The notes under the pieces were generated by a model, which saw only the letters and a program-made list of their open reading frames with translations, was not told where the DNA came from and searched no databases. From the NCBI RefSeq assembly GCF_001610875.1, contig NZ_CP011272.1, forward strand, positions 1,097,988 through 1,161,987: a stretch of 64,000 nucleotides of DNA, given 5' to 3'. The stretch's first letter is position 1; each line of letters begins with the position of its first letter. Origin of the DNA: Pirellula sp. SH-Sr6A. GTDB taxonomy: Bacteria; Planctomycetota; Planctomycetia; Pirellulales; Pirellulaceae. A program made the position numbers and the translations under genes. Below, in pieces: positions 51,594 to 59,313 of this stretch.

Positions 51594-52891
51594 TGTTGGT
51601 TAATATGCGTCGTGAGTTTCTCAAGTGGTGTGCCATGGCAGGACTGGGTCTTGCTACACCGATGCATTTCCCGTATCCGGTCCAAGCGGAACCGCGGGAG
51701 GAGCTTCCTGCACATGAAGGTCCTTACTACATCGTTTTCAACGCATCCGGCGGATGGGACACGACCTGTTTGATGGACCCAAAAGGAGTTGATGGAATCA
51801 ACCGGTTATACACTCGTGGGGATATCCTGACGCATGGCGAACACCGCTTTGCACCTTCAGCAAAACACCAAAAGGGAGGACTTAGCAACGAGGATTTCTA
51901 CTCCGCGTTTGGAAACGAATTGCTGGCGTTCAATGGATTGGATTATTCGGTCAATAACCACTCCCCCTGCTCGCGCTATATGGCGACGGGTAAGCTAGAC
52001 AGTTTAGCCTATCCTACCTTTGCTGCTCTGGTAGCGGCCTGCCAAGGCCCTGGCTGCCCGCTCTCCTTCCTAACCTTTGGCAATTATTCGGCAACAGGCA
52101 ATTTGGTCGCAATGTCCCGAGTGCCCTACCTTCCATCCTTGCAGCGCATTGCCAACGCAGATGCGATAGATGGCAACATCCGTTCACCGTACCACTCGGA
52201 ATTCGCGCTCGATCGAATTGAGCAAGCGTTATCAGAACAACACAGTACCCGAATGTCTGAGCCGACCCTTCCGCGCCAGACGCGCGCTGAAAACATGCTC
52301 TACTCAGCCCAGGTCAATTCGAAAGCTCTTGCTCGCGTTACGCCTCACATTCCCAAAGAAGTCCCAAAGCAGAGACTGGCTCAGCAAGCCGAAATTGCCC
52401 TAGCTTCCTTCAAAGCGGGTGTGTGCGTTTCAGCGAATCTATCCATTGGACAGTTCGATAGTCATGCAAACAATGATGAAGATCAAATGAAACTAATCCC
52501 CGAATTTCTAGAAGGGATTGCCTACGTTCTGCGTCGCGCGGAGGAATTGCAGATTAGGGAAAAGTTGGTGGTCATAGCCCAAAGCGAAATGGGGAGAACG
52601 CCCACGTACAATCAAGGCAACGGAAAGGATCACTGGTCCATCGGGTCCATCCTGTTCATAGGACCAGGCATAACGGGCAACCGGGTTGTCGGTGCAACAG
52701 ACGACGGCCAATTCGCGGTACCTTTGGATCCGAAGAGATTGGCTGTGGACCAGGAAAAGGGAATTAGGATACGTCCCGAGCATATCCATGAATCCCTACG
52801 ACAATACGCTGGCATCAACTCCCATCCCCATTGCGAACAATTTCCCTTGGGCGTGAAGCCGGAAGAACAACTACAAGGCTTATGGGGGTAA
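51593..52891 (+). CDS. DUF1501 family protein
   Basis: I choose the ATG at 51593, which overlaps the upstream TGA by one base and suggests coupled translation; an internal ATG at 51605 gives MRREFLKW at the very start. RREFLKWCAMAGLGLA is a twin-arginine-like export signal, which is typical of DUF1501 proteins. The alkaline-phosphatase-like fold is suggested by YIVFNASGGWDTTCLMDPKG, FDSHANNDEDQMKLIPEFLE, KLVVIAQSEMGRTPTYNQGN and GKDHWSIGSILFIGPGITGN. The family is nearly always paired with the DUF1588-type protein seen here. The enzymatic activity is not established. Confidence 0.88.
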   Translation: MLVNMRREFLKWCAMAGLGLATPMHFPYPVQAEPREELPAHEGPYYIVFNASGGWDTTCLMDPKGVDGINRLYTRGDILTHGEHRFAPSAKHQKGGLSNEDFYSAFGNELLAFNGLDYSVNNHSPCSRYMATGKLDSLAYPTFAALVAACQGPGCPLSFLTFGNYSATGNLVAMSRVPYLPSLQRIANADAIDGNIRSPYHSEFALDRIEQALSEQHSTRMSEPTLPRQTRAENMLYSAQVNSKALARVTPHIPKEVPKQRLAQQAEIALASFKAGVCVSANLSIGQFDSHANNDEDQMKLIPEFLEGIAYVLRRAEELQIREKLVVIAQSEMGRTPTYNQGNGKDHWSIGSILFIGPGITGNRVVGATDDGQFAVPLDPKRLAVDQEKGIRIRPEHIHESLRQYAGINSHPHCEQFPLGVKPEEQLQGLWG

Positions 52892-52894
52892 AGA

Positions 52895-53152
52895 ATGTCG
52901 AATAACTGGATGGACATTCACACGAAACGAATGCGTTCGCGAGTTGTGGGCTCCGCAGGCGGACTTGCCTTTATGGCGGGAGTAATCTTGGCAGGTAAAG
53001 TCATGATAATGATGGGAATGTTCGTACCGGGCAAGACGCCGAACAGCGAGATTCTGGACTACTGGATCGGATTTTTAGTGGGTGGTTGTCTCGCTGGATT
53101 CCCTGCTGCGTTTGGTGCAAGAATGCTTTTCGATCGACTTCATTCGGAATGA
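52895..53152 (+). CDS. Small two-helix membrane protein
   Basis: This 85-residue protein starts three bases after the DUF1501 stop. A basic N-terminus (HTKRMRSRVVG) leads into a first hydrophobic helix (GSAGGLAFMAGVILAGKVMI). A short polar loop (PGKTPNSEILD) precedes a second helix (YWIGFLVGGCLAGFPAAFGA), and the protein ends RMLFDRLHSE. No family is recognised. Tight spacing suggests co-expression with the DUF1588-type/DUF1501 pair, possibly as a membrane partner. Confidence 0.65.
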   Translation: MSNNWMDIHTKRMRSRVVGSAGGLAFMAGVILAGKVMIMMGMFVPGKTPNSEILDYWIGFLVGGCLAGFPAAFGARMLFDRLHSE

Positions 53153-53403
53153 AGTACCGACGTTCCCAAACGGTTCCATCAGCGAGACAAACGATCGTTG
53201 TTTCGCCCAAGGACCCGTGCGTCAGCCGAACCAACAGGACTAAGCGGTGGCATGCATATTTGCATTTGAAGGGACGTCCGTTCGATTCATTTTCCCAAAG
53301 AACTTGGCTTGATGACCGTTCGGACCATCCTGGTTCAAGCATGAAGCATGATTGAGTGCAATCATGCCGGAATGAACAATTTCTTTAACTTGGATTGAAA
53401 TGG

Positions 53404-54318
53404 ATGATACGCGTTACTTCGGTGATTCTTGTCGGACTACTCATGTTCGCTTCCCCGGTCTTTTCTCAACAACCTCTCGCATCATCTCGCATGACGGTGG
53501 ATGTCTTCTTATTGGGAGGTCAATCCAACATGCAAGGGGTCGGGAAGGTAAAAGAGCTTCCTGCGGATGTTCCCAAAGAAATCCCGTTCACTTTCTTTTG
53601 GAACAATGGCAGATTCGAGCCGCTCATCCTTGGGAAAACGAAGACATCTGCGAGGATTACCGATTTTGGTCCAGGGGTAGGATTTGCGTTGACGATGGCG
53701 ACAGCGAATCGCCCGGTCTACTTGGTGAAATACTACGCGAGCGGAATGCCGTTGCATCAAGGCTGGGATGGAAATCGCTGGGTTGGAGAAGAACCCGCAC
53801 CGGGGCGCCGTACTTTCTACCCAGGTGAAAACGACGAAGACCCGAATACTGGCACGCTTTACATCGAAATGCGAGCGATGTTCCATAAGGCTATAAGCCA
53901 TTTGGTACAGGAGGGGCTGGCTCCCAATGTACGAGGTTTCCTATGGATGCAGGGCGAGCAAGATTCAAAGCACAGAACATCTGCCACCGAATACGCTTCC
54001 AGCTTGAAGCGATTGAGAAAACGACTTGCGGAAGACTTGGCCGTGAGCCAGGACTTGCCTCTTGTGTTCGGCCAAGTCCTCCCGCACGAACCACCACTGG
54101 ATCGGTTTACACATCGCCGTGAAATTCGAGCTTCCATGTCTGCGTGTGCAAGTGACTCCGGCGAGCCAGAATCGATGAAGAATACAGCCATGGTGCCCAC
54201 CGATGGATTCTCACTCGAAGCAGATACCGTCCACTATGACGCGCAAGGCCAGTTGAGGCTTGGAACTGAATTTGCTCAAGCAATGCGTGGCATCCTCTCA
54301 GACCTGCGCGTCGACTAA
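53404..54318 (+). CDS. SASA-family (sialate O-acetylesterase-like) SGNH carbohydrate esterase
   Basis: This protein has 304 residues from the ATG at 53404; a TTG at 53395 is an alternative. A signal peptide (VILVGLLMFASPVFSQ) predicts export. The nucleophile Ser41 lies in VFLLGGQSNMQGVG. GFLWMQGEQDSKHRTSATEY supplies the Gly/Gln-rich oxyanion block, and the catalytic Asp-x-x-His is read in ADTVHYDAQGQLRLGTEF. Family members remove acetyl groups from plant or bacterial polysaccharides. The 3' end of the gene forms the first unit of a 41-bp tandem repeat that continues into the intergenic region. Confidence 0.88.
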   Translation: MIRVTSVILVGLLMFASPVFSQQPLASSRMTVDVFLLGGQSNMQGVGKVKELPADVPKEIPFTFFWNNGRFEPLILGKTKTSARITDFGPGVGFALTMATANRPVYLVKYYASGMPLHQGWDGNRWVGEEPAPGRRTFYPGENDEDPNTGTLYIEMRAMFHKAISHLVQEGLAPNVRGFLWMQGEQDSKHRTSATEYASSLKRLRKRLAEDLAVSQDLPLVFGQVLPHEPPLDRFTHRREIRASMSACASDSGEPESMKNTAMVPTDGFSLEADTVHYDAQGQLRLGTEFAQAMRGILSDLRVD

Positions 54319-54440
54319 AACCAATGCAAGTTACCCTCTCCGACTCGCAGGTTGATTAAAACCAATGCAAGGTATCCTCGTAGACTCACGCGTTGTTCAA
54401 AAGCGATACGATGTATCCTCTCAAGCTCGTGCGTTGAATA
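54301..54440. repeat. 41-bp tandem repeat, three full units and one partial
   Basis: Units start at 54301, 54342 and 54383, with a partial unit at 54424. Each begins GAC(C/T)(T/C)(G/A)C(G/A)C-like and contains TAAAACCAATGCAAG or a diverged form. Unit 1 encodes the last residues of the SASA esterase and its stop codon. Units 2 and 3 are non-coding. The spacing is exactly 41 bases between the starts. Confidence 0.85.
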
Positions 54441-54467
54441 CCGTACTCGCGCCCCGGAATGACAAAA

Positions 54468-54691
54468 GGTGGGTGCTTCCTATCGGGAACGAATGCGTCT
54501 TTGCGCCTTCGCGAGAAACCTCCCCCCCCCTGTTGGATGAGCAAAAATTGTGGGTGTCTCCTATTCAACTCCCCCCTCACAAGGTGGGTACCTCTTATTG
54601 AGGTGTTGCGTCTTGGCGCCTTGGCGAGAAACCTCCCTCCCCCCCATTAGGTGGGTGCCTTCAATTTACCCCCTCTCGTTAGGTGGGTGCC
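54468..54691 (+). repeat. Cluster of GGTGGGTGCC-type direct repeats (left block)
   Basis: The core GGTGGGTGCC or a one- or two-base variant occurs at 54468, 54549, 54583, 54650 and 54682, always in the same orientation. Around 54602-54660 a longer block (GCGTCTTGGCGCCTTGGCGA, then GAAACCTCC, a C-run, ATTAGGTGGGTGCC) recurs almost exactly at 59172-59228. A shorter version is at 54491-54535. The last copy is cut by the IS4-family element. Confidence 0.85.
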
Positions 54692-54726
54692 CCGAATGGC
54701 ACTGTAATCGATTTGCGTAAGTCGTT

Positions 54727-55181
54727 TCATTCAAATCGGTTATCGCCTTTATAGAGTCGCTTTTGGAGTTGTTTTCTGGGTTCGGTCATCAGCGCGTATT
54801 GGTCGCGGCGTCGCTTTACAACTCGCGGTTCAATCCGCCCCGGACGGTTGCCAACCTTACAGTTCGCAATCCGCTCGAGGAGAAATCTGGCGTAACGCTC
54901 AAGTTGCTTGCCGCGAAGATGAGCCGTCACCTCCTGCCAACTCGCTAGGATGTACTGGCTAGCACAGACGAAGCTGATCTCTCGCGGCCGCTTTCCAGAG
55001 AGCGAAGCGGCAGAGCAAATCGTTGTTCGAATCAAGTTGTAGGCAAGAAGCGTCGTCCATAACTCTCGCCTGACCATCTCGGGCGATAAGCATCTCACAA
55101 AGTTTAAATTCATAAACGTCTTGATAGAACGGATGTCAAGTTCTGCATTCCAACGAAAGCTAAACAGATCGGATATCTCCT
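54727..55181 (-). pseudogene. IS4-family transposase, C-terminal fragment
   Basis: The fragment is the C-terminal third of a DDE transposase, with EEISDLFSFRWNAELDIRSI and LWTTLLAYNLIRTTICSAAS matching the IS4 C-terminal region that follows the catalytic Glu. It is separated from its N-terminal part at 56444-57429 by the ISAs1-family element. Joining across one copy of the GATATCTCCT duplication restores a single frame (SYEEISDLFSFRW) and a predicted intact length of 476 residues. Confidence 0.88.
55172..55181. repeat. Target-site duplication of the ISAs1-family element, left copy
   Basis: GATATCTCCT here is identical to 56444-56453 and directly abuts the CAGGG-starting terminal repeat. A 10-bp duplication fits the ISAs1 family. 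Confidence 0.88.
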
Positions 55182-56443
55182 CAGGGCAACCGCATCTTAA
55201 ATGATTGCTGCGAGGCGGTTTAGGAGATAGTTTTCGTCCCAAGCCGCGCGTTTGCGTTTTTTGCGCGTGCTCTCCTTGGATGTGTCCAAGCTGAGAATAT
55301 TAATTGCAAAGCGTCGAAGTAGGGCAAAGTTATCAGGGCCATGACCCTTTCGTATCCGGCTTTGATCTTCGTTGAATGTCATATCCAGCACCCAATGGAG
55401 CGAGTTCTCGATGCCCCAATGGCTTCGGACCGCACTCGCAAATCGTTTCACGCCTACTTCAAGGCTGCTCAGATAATAGCGAGTCTCAATCGTTTCCTTG
55501 CCGTTGCGAAGCGTGATGCTGTGCACTTGTCCAATTGACTTAGCGCCATCCCATGACTCTGTAAACTCCCGCAGGCAGTCAGGAATTGGGGCGTGATAGT
55601 AGTACCGTTTCTCGGTGCGACCGTGTGCTTTGTCATAAGTCTCGTGGTGCCTAACTTTGTGTTCGGCTAATCCCTGCTCATGCACGTTATCGAAGTATTC
55701 GCCCATAGCCTTCGCCAACTTAGGATGGTTGTCCTTGATTGCCAAAACGTAGTCACCTCCGTCATCAGAAATCTGCTTGGCGATTTCTTTCTGGCTTCCC
55801 ATCGCATCTGTCGTGATGATGGCACCACGAAGCTCGAGTTTCTTCAGTAACTCGGGGATTGCCGTGATCTCGTTGGATTTCTCATCGACAGACTCGCAGC
55901 CGAGAACAAGCCGATTTGCAACACTCCATGCAGCAACACTGTGCAACATGTTTTTGAACGACTTCTTGTCGTGCGATCGTCGAAGGGATTTTCCATCGAT
56001 CGCGATAACATTGAGTCCGTCGCTACCAAAGTCCAAGCTTTCTACCCATGCTAAAAAGGCCTCTTGAAAGGCATCCGGCTTGATCATCCGAAAAACACGG
56101 CTGATGGTGTCGTGGGACGGCACACCGTTCTTGAGTTTGATGAATTTGCGAAGCCACGACAATCGGATCTTTCCGAACAACTCGATATCTTCCCATCCAT
56201 CGGCTCCACAAAGGACAGCCAGGACCGAGAGTACAAGAATATCCTTAAGGTCATGAGCCTTTGTTCGCTCAATGCGTGGATCTTCAACAAGCGACATACA
56301 CTCGACGAGATTGGTTTTTGCTGCCATTCCATGGACTCCACGAAGAAGATCGGATCAACTTCTGAAATCTATTGCTGCTAGCATTTGCTTAGACAACCCC
56401 CAAACGAATAATCAAAGTTTGTACTGATGATGCGTTTGCCCTG
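55182..56443 (-). mobile_element. ISAs1-family insertion sequence
   Basis: This 1262-bp element has 15-bp terminal inverted repeats, CAGGGCAACCGCATC at 55182-55196 and, reversed, CAGGGCAAACGCATC at 56429-56443 (one mismatch). It is flanked by identical 10-bp repeats. It contains one intact transposase gene and lies inside the IS4-family transposase gene, so it arrived later. Confidence 0.9.
55197..56327 (-). CDS. ISAs1-family DDE transposase
   Basis: This full-length 376-residue transposase has an N-terminal ECMSLVEDPRIERTKAHDLK, typical of ISAs1/H-repeat proteins, then LVLSVLAVLCGADGWEDIEL and VPSHDTISRVFRMI. The catalytic core shows Asp in LNVIAIDGKSLRRSHD, Asp in GAIITTDAMGSQKEIAKQI, and Glu in VRSHWGIENSLHWVLDMTF. 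The stop codon abuts the left inverted repeat. The frame has no lesion, so the element may still be active. Confidence 0.93.
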   Translation of the reverse strand: MAAKTNLVECMSLVEDPRIERTKAHDLKDILVLSVLAVLCGADGWEDIELFGKIRLSWLRKFIKLKNGVPSHDTISRVFRMIKPDAFQEAFLAWVESLDFGSDGLNVIAIDGKSLRRSHDKKSFKNMLHSVAAWSVANRLVLGCESVDEKSNEITAIPELLKKLELRGAIITTDAMGSQKEIAKQISDDGGDYVLAIKDNHPKLAKAMGEYFDNVHEQGLAEHKVRHHETYDKAHGRTEKRYYYHAPIPDCLREFTESWDGAKSIGQVHSITLRNGKETIETRYYLSSLEVGVKRFASAVRSHWGIENSLHWVLDMTFNEDQSRIRKGHGPDNFALLRRFAINILSLDTSKESTRKKRKRAAWDENYLLNRLAAII

Positions 56444-56453
56444 GATATCTCCT
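56444..56453. repeat. Target-site duplication of the ISAs1-family element, right copy
   Basis: GATATCTCCT is identical to 55172-55181. One copy belonged to the original transposase codons for EEIS. Confidence 0.88.
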
Positions 56454-57429
56454 CATAGCTAACACCCTGGTCACCCTTGTGCTCTAGCAATGTTGTCACA
56501 ATGATAAACGGGCCTGATTTACGGCCCGGAGCTTCGACCGTATATCGCAACTCCCGTAGTTCGATCACGAGCGGTAAGGATTGGTACATCTCGTGGCTCA
56601 TCCAGGCCGGACGAGCGGGACGATACCACTGAATCAAGTGATCTTGTTTACCCAATCGCTTTCCAGTTCGAAAATCTGTGTGTCCCTTCTTCCTGCGAAA
56701 ACAAACATGAACGTTCAATTTCATGAACATCGCGATCAACCAGTAGTTACAAAAGAAGCGGTCAGCAATCACGATATCTCCCGCTGAAAAACCTTTGAGC
56801 AACCGACGCAGAAGACTGGTTTCGCCCGTTTCTTTTCCGCTGAAGGGACCGACCGTTGCATCAAGCAAACAACCTGTGGCCAACGACATCACAGCCAAGA
56901 CACGAGCAATAGGAAAACCAATCCCTGGCTTTTGGGCAGTATGCTGCGGATACTCTTTCTGGTTCTTTCGCGTATCGGGCATTTTGAAAGTAAATCCATC
57001 AATAAGCTTGGCATGCATAGACTTCCAGAGCCATTTGGACTCCACCTTGGCTTCCGCTTCAGAGGCAACACCAAGGCATAGTTCTTTCAAAGCGTCCTCG
57101 GGAAGCTTTGCTCTTGCGCGACAGTAGTTCCCCGTATCGGCCCCGGGTGCTGACTTCCCGTGAAGAGTAAAGAATGCCGTAATACGAGCGACGGCGGACT
57201 GGCAAGCGGCTTCTTTCCCATCACGCATAATTTGCGACATGAACGCCCACAAGACAATTGCGGTGGAATAGATCCCATTCATCGTGCAACCGTGCTTGCG
57301 AAAAACATTTCTGATGTGCTGCTCGCAAAGAATCGATGCAAACGGCAGTCCGGGTTGCAGCAGGAAAGCCTTGATGGAATCTCCAAAGCTGAAATTGGCT
57401 TGAGATCGCCTTGGTGGTATAGAGACCAA
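56444..57429 (-). pseudogene. IS4-family transposase, N-terminal fragment
   Basis: The fragment is the first about 328 residues of a DDE transposase, including DGKEAACQSAVARITAF, LWKSMHAKLIDGFTFKMPDT with the first catalytic Asp, and FSAGDIVIADRFFCNYWLIA with the second. The reading frame then runs into the ISAs1-family element and ends in unrelated codons (RANASSVQTLIIRLG). The rest of the protein is encoded at 54727-55171. Confidence 0.88.
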
Positions 57430-57608
57430 AACAAAACCCTCCTTGGTTTATGTTTAGGCAACTTAACCAAGGAGAGACGATCAAAATCATAGCCAAGAAA
57501 ATGGGTTCATAGCCAGAACAATCTTCAAGGCGAGCGAGATTCTAAAGAAAATTCCCGCTCTGTCGCTAGGGGGAACTGCGCGATCATTGGAGATTACAGT
57601 GCCATTCG

Positions 57609-57617
57609 TGGGTGCCT
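57609..57617 (+). repeat. Remnant of a GGTGGGTGCC repeat at the IS4 right edge
   Basis: TGGGTGCCT followed by CTCATTTACCCCTCTCC continues the same pattern as the TGCCTTCAATTTACCCCCTC sequence at 54655-54674. The IS4-family insertion therefore split an existing repeat tract; this copy also serves as the right target duplication. Confidence 0.75.
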
Positions 57618-57721
57618 CTCATTTACCCCTCTCCAAAAAGTTCACCTATTTGGTTGCATCCCTTCCTTCAATCCCATAAGGTGATGGGATCTACACCCCG
57701 AACTTCTTGGAGAAATCCACC

Positions 57722-58879
57722 ATGTCCAGCACGCTCCGCTGTGAGCAGTTCGTCAGCGACGAAATCTGCCTTGTTCATTGCTACCATCGCTGTGTCCGTC
57801 GTGCCTTTCTTACTGGCTTCGATCAGCTCACCCAGAAAGACTACACCCACCGCAGAGAATGGATTCGCCAGCGCCTTGAATCCCTGGCCTCTGTCTTCGG
57901 TATCGACGTTCTCCAATATGCCGTCCTATCCAATCACCTCCATGTCATCCTCCGCAATCGCCCCGATGTCGTGAAGACTTGGTCCGACGTAGAAGTCGCC
58001 ACCCGCTGGCTAAGACTCTTTCCAGGCACCCGAATCCTCGATGTCTTGGCAGAGCCCAACGAGGAGGATGTCCGAAGCGCTGTAGCCAATCCCGAGAAGA
58101 TCCAAGAGTATCGCAGCCGACTCTCCGATATCTCTTGGTTCATGCGTTCTCTCGCAGAAGTCATCGCCAGGCGAGCCAATGCAGAAGATGAATGCAGTGG
58201 CTGCTTCTGGGATGGCCGATTCAAAGCGAAGCGGCTTCTCGATGAAGCGGGTTTGCTGGCCTGCGCCATGTATGTGGATCTCAATGTCTTGCGCGCGAAC
58301 CTGGCCGCAACAATCGAACTCTCGATGCACACGTCGGTGTTTGATCGAATCGAGGCTGCCAAGGGAGCGATGATCGAATCCTCGGCTCTGGATCGTATTC
58401 CCTTGTCCCGGGAGGAATCGATCGCGAGGAGGACCAAGATGACGCTCGAGGAGCAGAAGAAGGCTCGTAAGCCGACTGGCCCCCGTCCACTGGTCCCCCG
58501 AGACGCCTGGTTGGCCCCTCTGACGCTCGACCCCGAAGTGGACGCGTTTGATCCGCAGGCCAGCACCAATGGTCTGCGCGCCAGCAACCGAGGGTTCTTG
58601 ACGATGAACCTGGAGGACTATGTGAAGTTGTTGCAATGGACTGCTAAGCAGAAGGATCATCCGCCAGGGAGCGTGTGTCGGGTTCCTGAATCCTTAGAGC
58701 CCTTGTTTACCGGCTTGGGAGTGGAACCGAGCATGTGGTGCGACTTGGTGTGGAACTACACGAAGTACTTTGGGACAAGCCGTTGTAGTGGGAATCCCAA
58801 GGCGATGATCGCCGACGCGGAGCGGACCCACAAACGCTGGAGTCGCGGCCAGCGCCAAGCTGCCGCTTGCTTCGCCTAG
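57722..58879 (+). CDS. RAYT-like (REP-associated, Y1/HUH) transposase
   Basis: This protein has 385 residues from the ATG at 57722, which is preceded by TTGGAGAA. LVHCYHRCVRRAFLTG near the N-terminus and YAVLSNHLHVILRNRPDVVK with the metal-binding His72-x-His74 place it in the IS200/REP transposase HUH class. CSGCFWDGRFKAKRLLDEAG and CAMYVDLNVLRANLA follow, and Tyr184 in YVDLN occupies the position of the family's Y-x-x-x-N motif. A C-terminal extension of about 170 residues is not recognised. It is not bounded by insertion-sequence ends but is flanked on both sides by GGTGGGTGCC repeats, suggesting a domesticated repeat-processing enzyme. Confidence 0.85.
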   Translation: MSSTLRCEQFVSDEICLVHCYHRCVRRAFLTGFDQLTQKDYTHRREWIRQRLESLASVFGIDVLQYAVLSNHLHVILRNRPDVVKTWSDVEVATRWLRLFPGTRILDVLAEPNEEDVRSAVANPEKIQEYRSRLSDISWFMRSLAEVIARRANAEDECSGCFWDGRFKAKRLLDEAGLLACAMYVDLNVLRANLAATIELSMHTSVFDRIEAAKGAMIESSALDRIPLSREESIARRTKMTLEEQKKARKPTGPRPLVPRDAWLAPLTLDPEVDAFDPQASTNGLRASNRGFLTMNLEDYVKLLQWTAKQKDHPPGSVCRVPESLEPLFTGLGVEPSMWCDLVWNYTKYFGTSRCSGNPKAMIADAERTHKRWSRGQRQAAACFA

Positions 58880-59147
58880 CGGGCAGCGCTTCGCGACAAC
58901 TGGCGACCGGCAAGTAGCAAGTGGCTCCGCTAGCTCCGGTTCCCCACCTTGGAGCCTGAGCCAGAACGTCCGCTCTCCAGTCTCCCTCTCTCCCATCTCC
59001 CTCTCTTCGCCCTCCTGCATTCTCGGGTCCGGCTCGCCGCTGCGCCCATCCGAGCCCAATCCCTCTAAATTCCAGCCCCCCAGGCCACTTCCGCCCCCAA
59101 CTCCACCCCAAACCCTGTCCCCCCTCCGTCCCCGTCCCCTCCAAAAG
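58880..59147. other. Pyrimidine-rich non-coding tract
   Basis: Between the RAYT-like gene and the right repeat block lies about 270 bases without a credible gene. From about 58975 to 59142 the plus strand is strongly C/T-rich, with runs such as CTCCCTCTCTCCC and CCCCTCCGTCCCC. This is a local strand-composition anomaly. Confidence 0.6.
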
Positions 59148-59307
59148 ATGGGTGCCTGCTTTCGGGAACGTTTCGTTGCGTCTTGGCGCCTTTGCGAGAA
59201 ACCTCCTCCCCCCCATTAGGTGGGTGCCTTCTATTGGATTAGGTGGGTGCCTACTTTCGGGAATGTGCCGCAATGGGTGGGTGCCTGGGATTTAATGGGT
59301 GGGTGCC
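59148..59307 (+). repeat. Cluster of GGTGGGTGCC-type direct repeats (right block)
   Basis: Copies begin at 59148 (GATGGGTGCC variant), 59219, 59242, 59276 and 59298. The copies at 59276 and 59298 are both followed by TGGGATTTA, a 22-bp tandem duplication. The block at 59172-59228 is nearly identical to 54602-54659. All copies share the orientation of the left cluster. Confidence 0.85.
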
Positions 59308-59313
59308 TGGGAT

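Larger units (their letters stand above)
54693..57608 (-). mobile_element. IS4-family insertion sequence, interrupted by an ISAs1-family element
   Basis: The ends are perfect 17-bp inverted repeats, CGAATGGCACTGTAATC at 54693-54709 and its complement at 57592-57608. The flanks TGGGTGCCC (54684-54692) and TGGGTGCCT (57609-57617) form a near-perfect 9-bp target duplication lying inside a GGTGGGTGCC repeat. Removing the nested element and its duplicated 10 bases leaves about 1644 bp, a normal IS4 size. Its transposase gene is broken at one point only. Confidence 0.85.

Noticed and set aside
58707-59273. Minus-strand frame through the pyrimidine-rich tract
   Set aside because: Its composition simply follows the base bias and the repeats; it also overlaps the end of the transposase gene.
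54468-59307. CRISPR array
   Set aside because: The repeats are about ten bases, irregularly spaced and interrupted by transposon genes; there is no regular spacer pattern and no cas gene.
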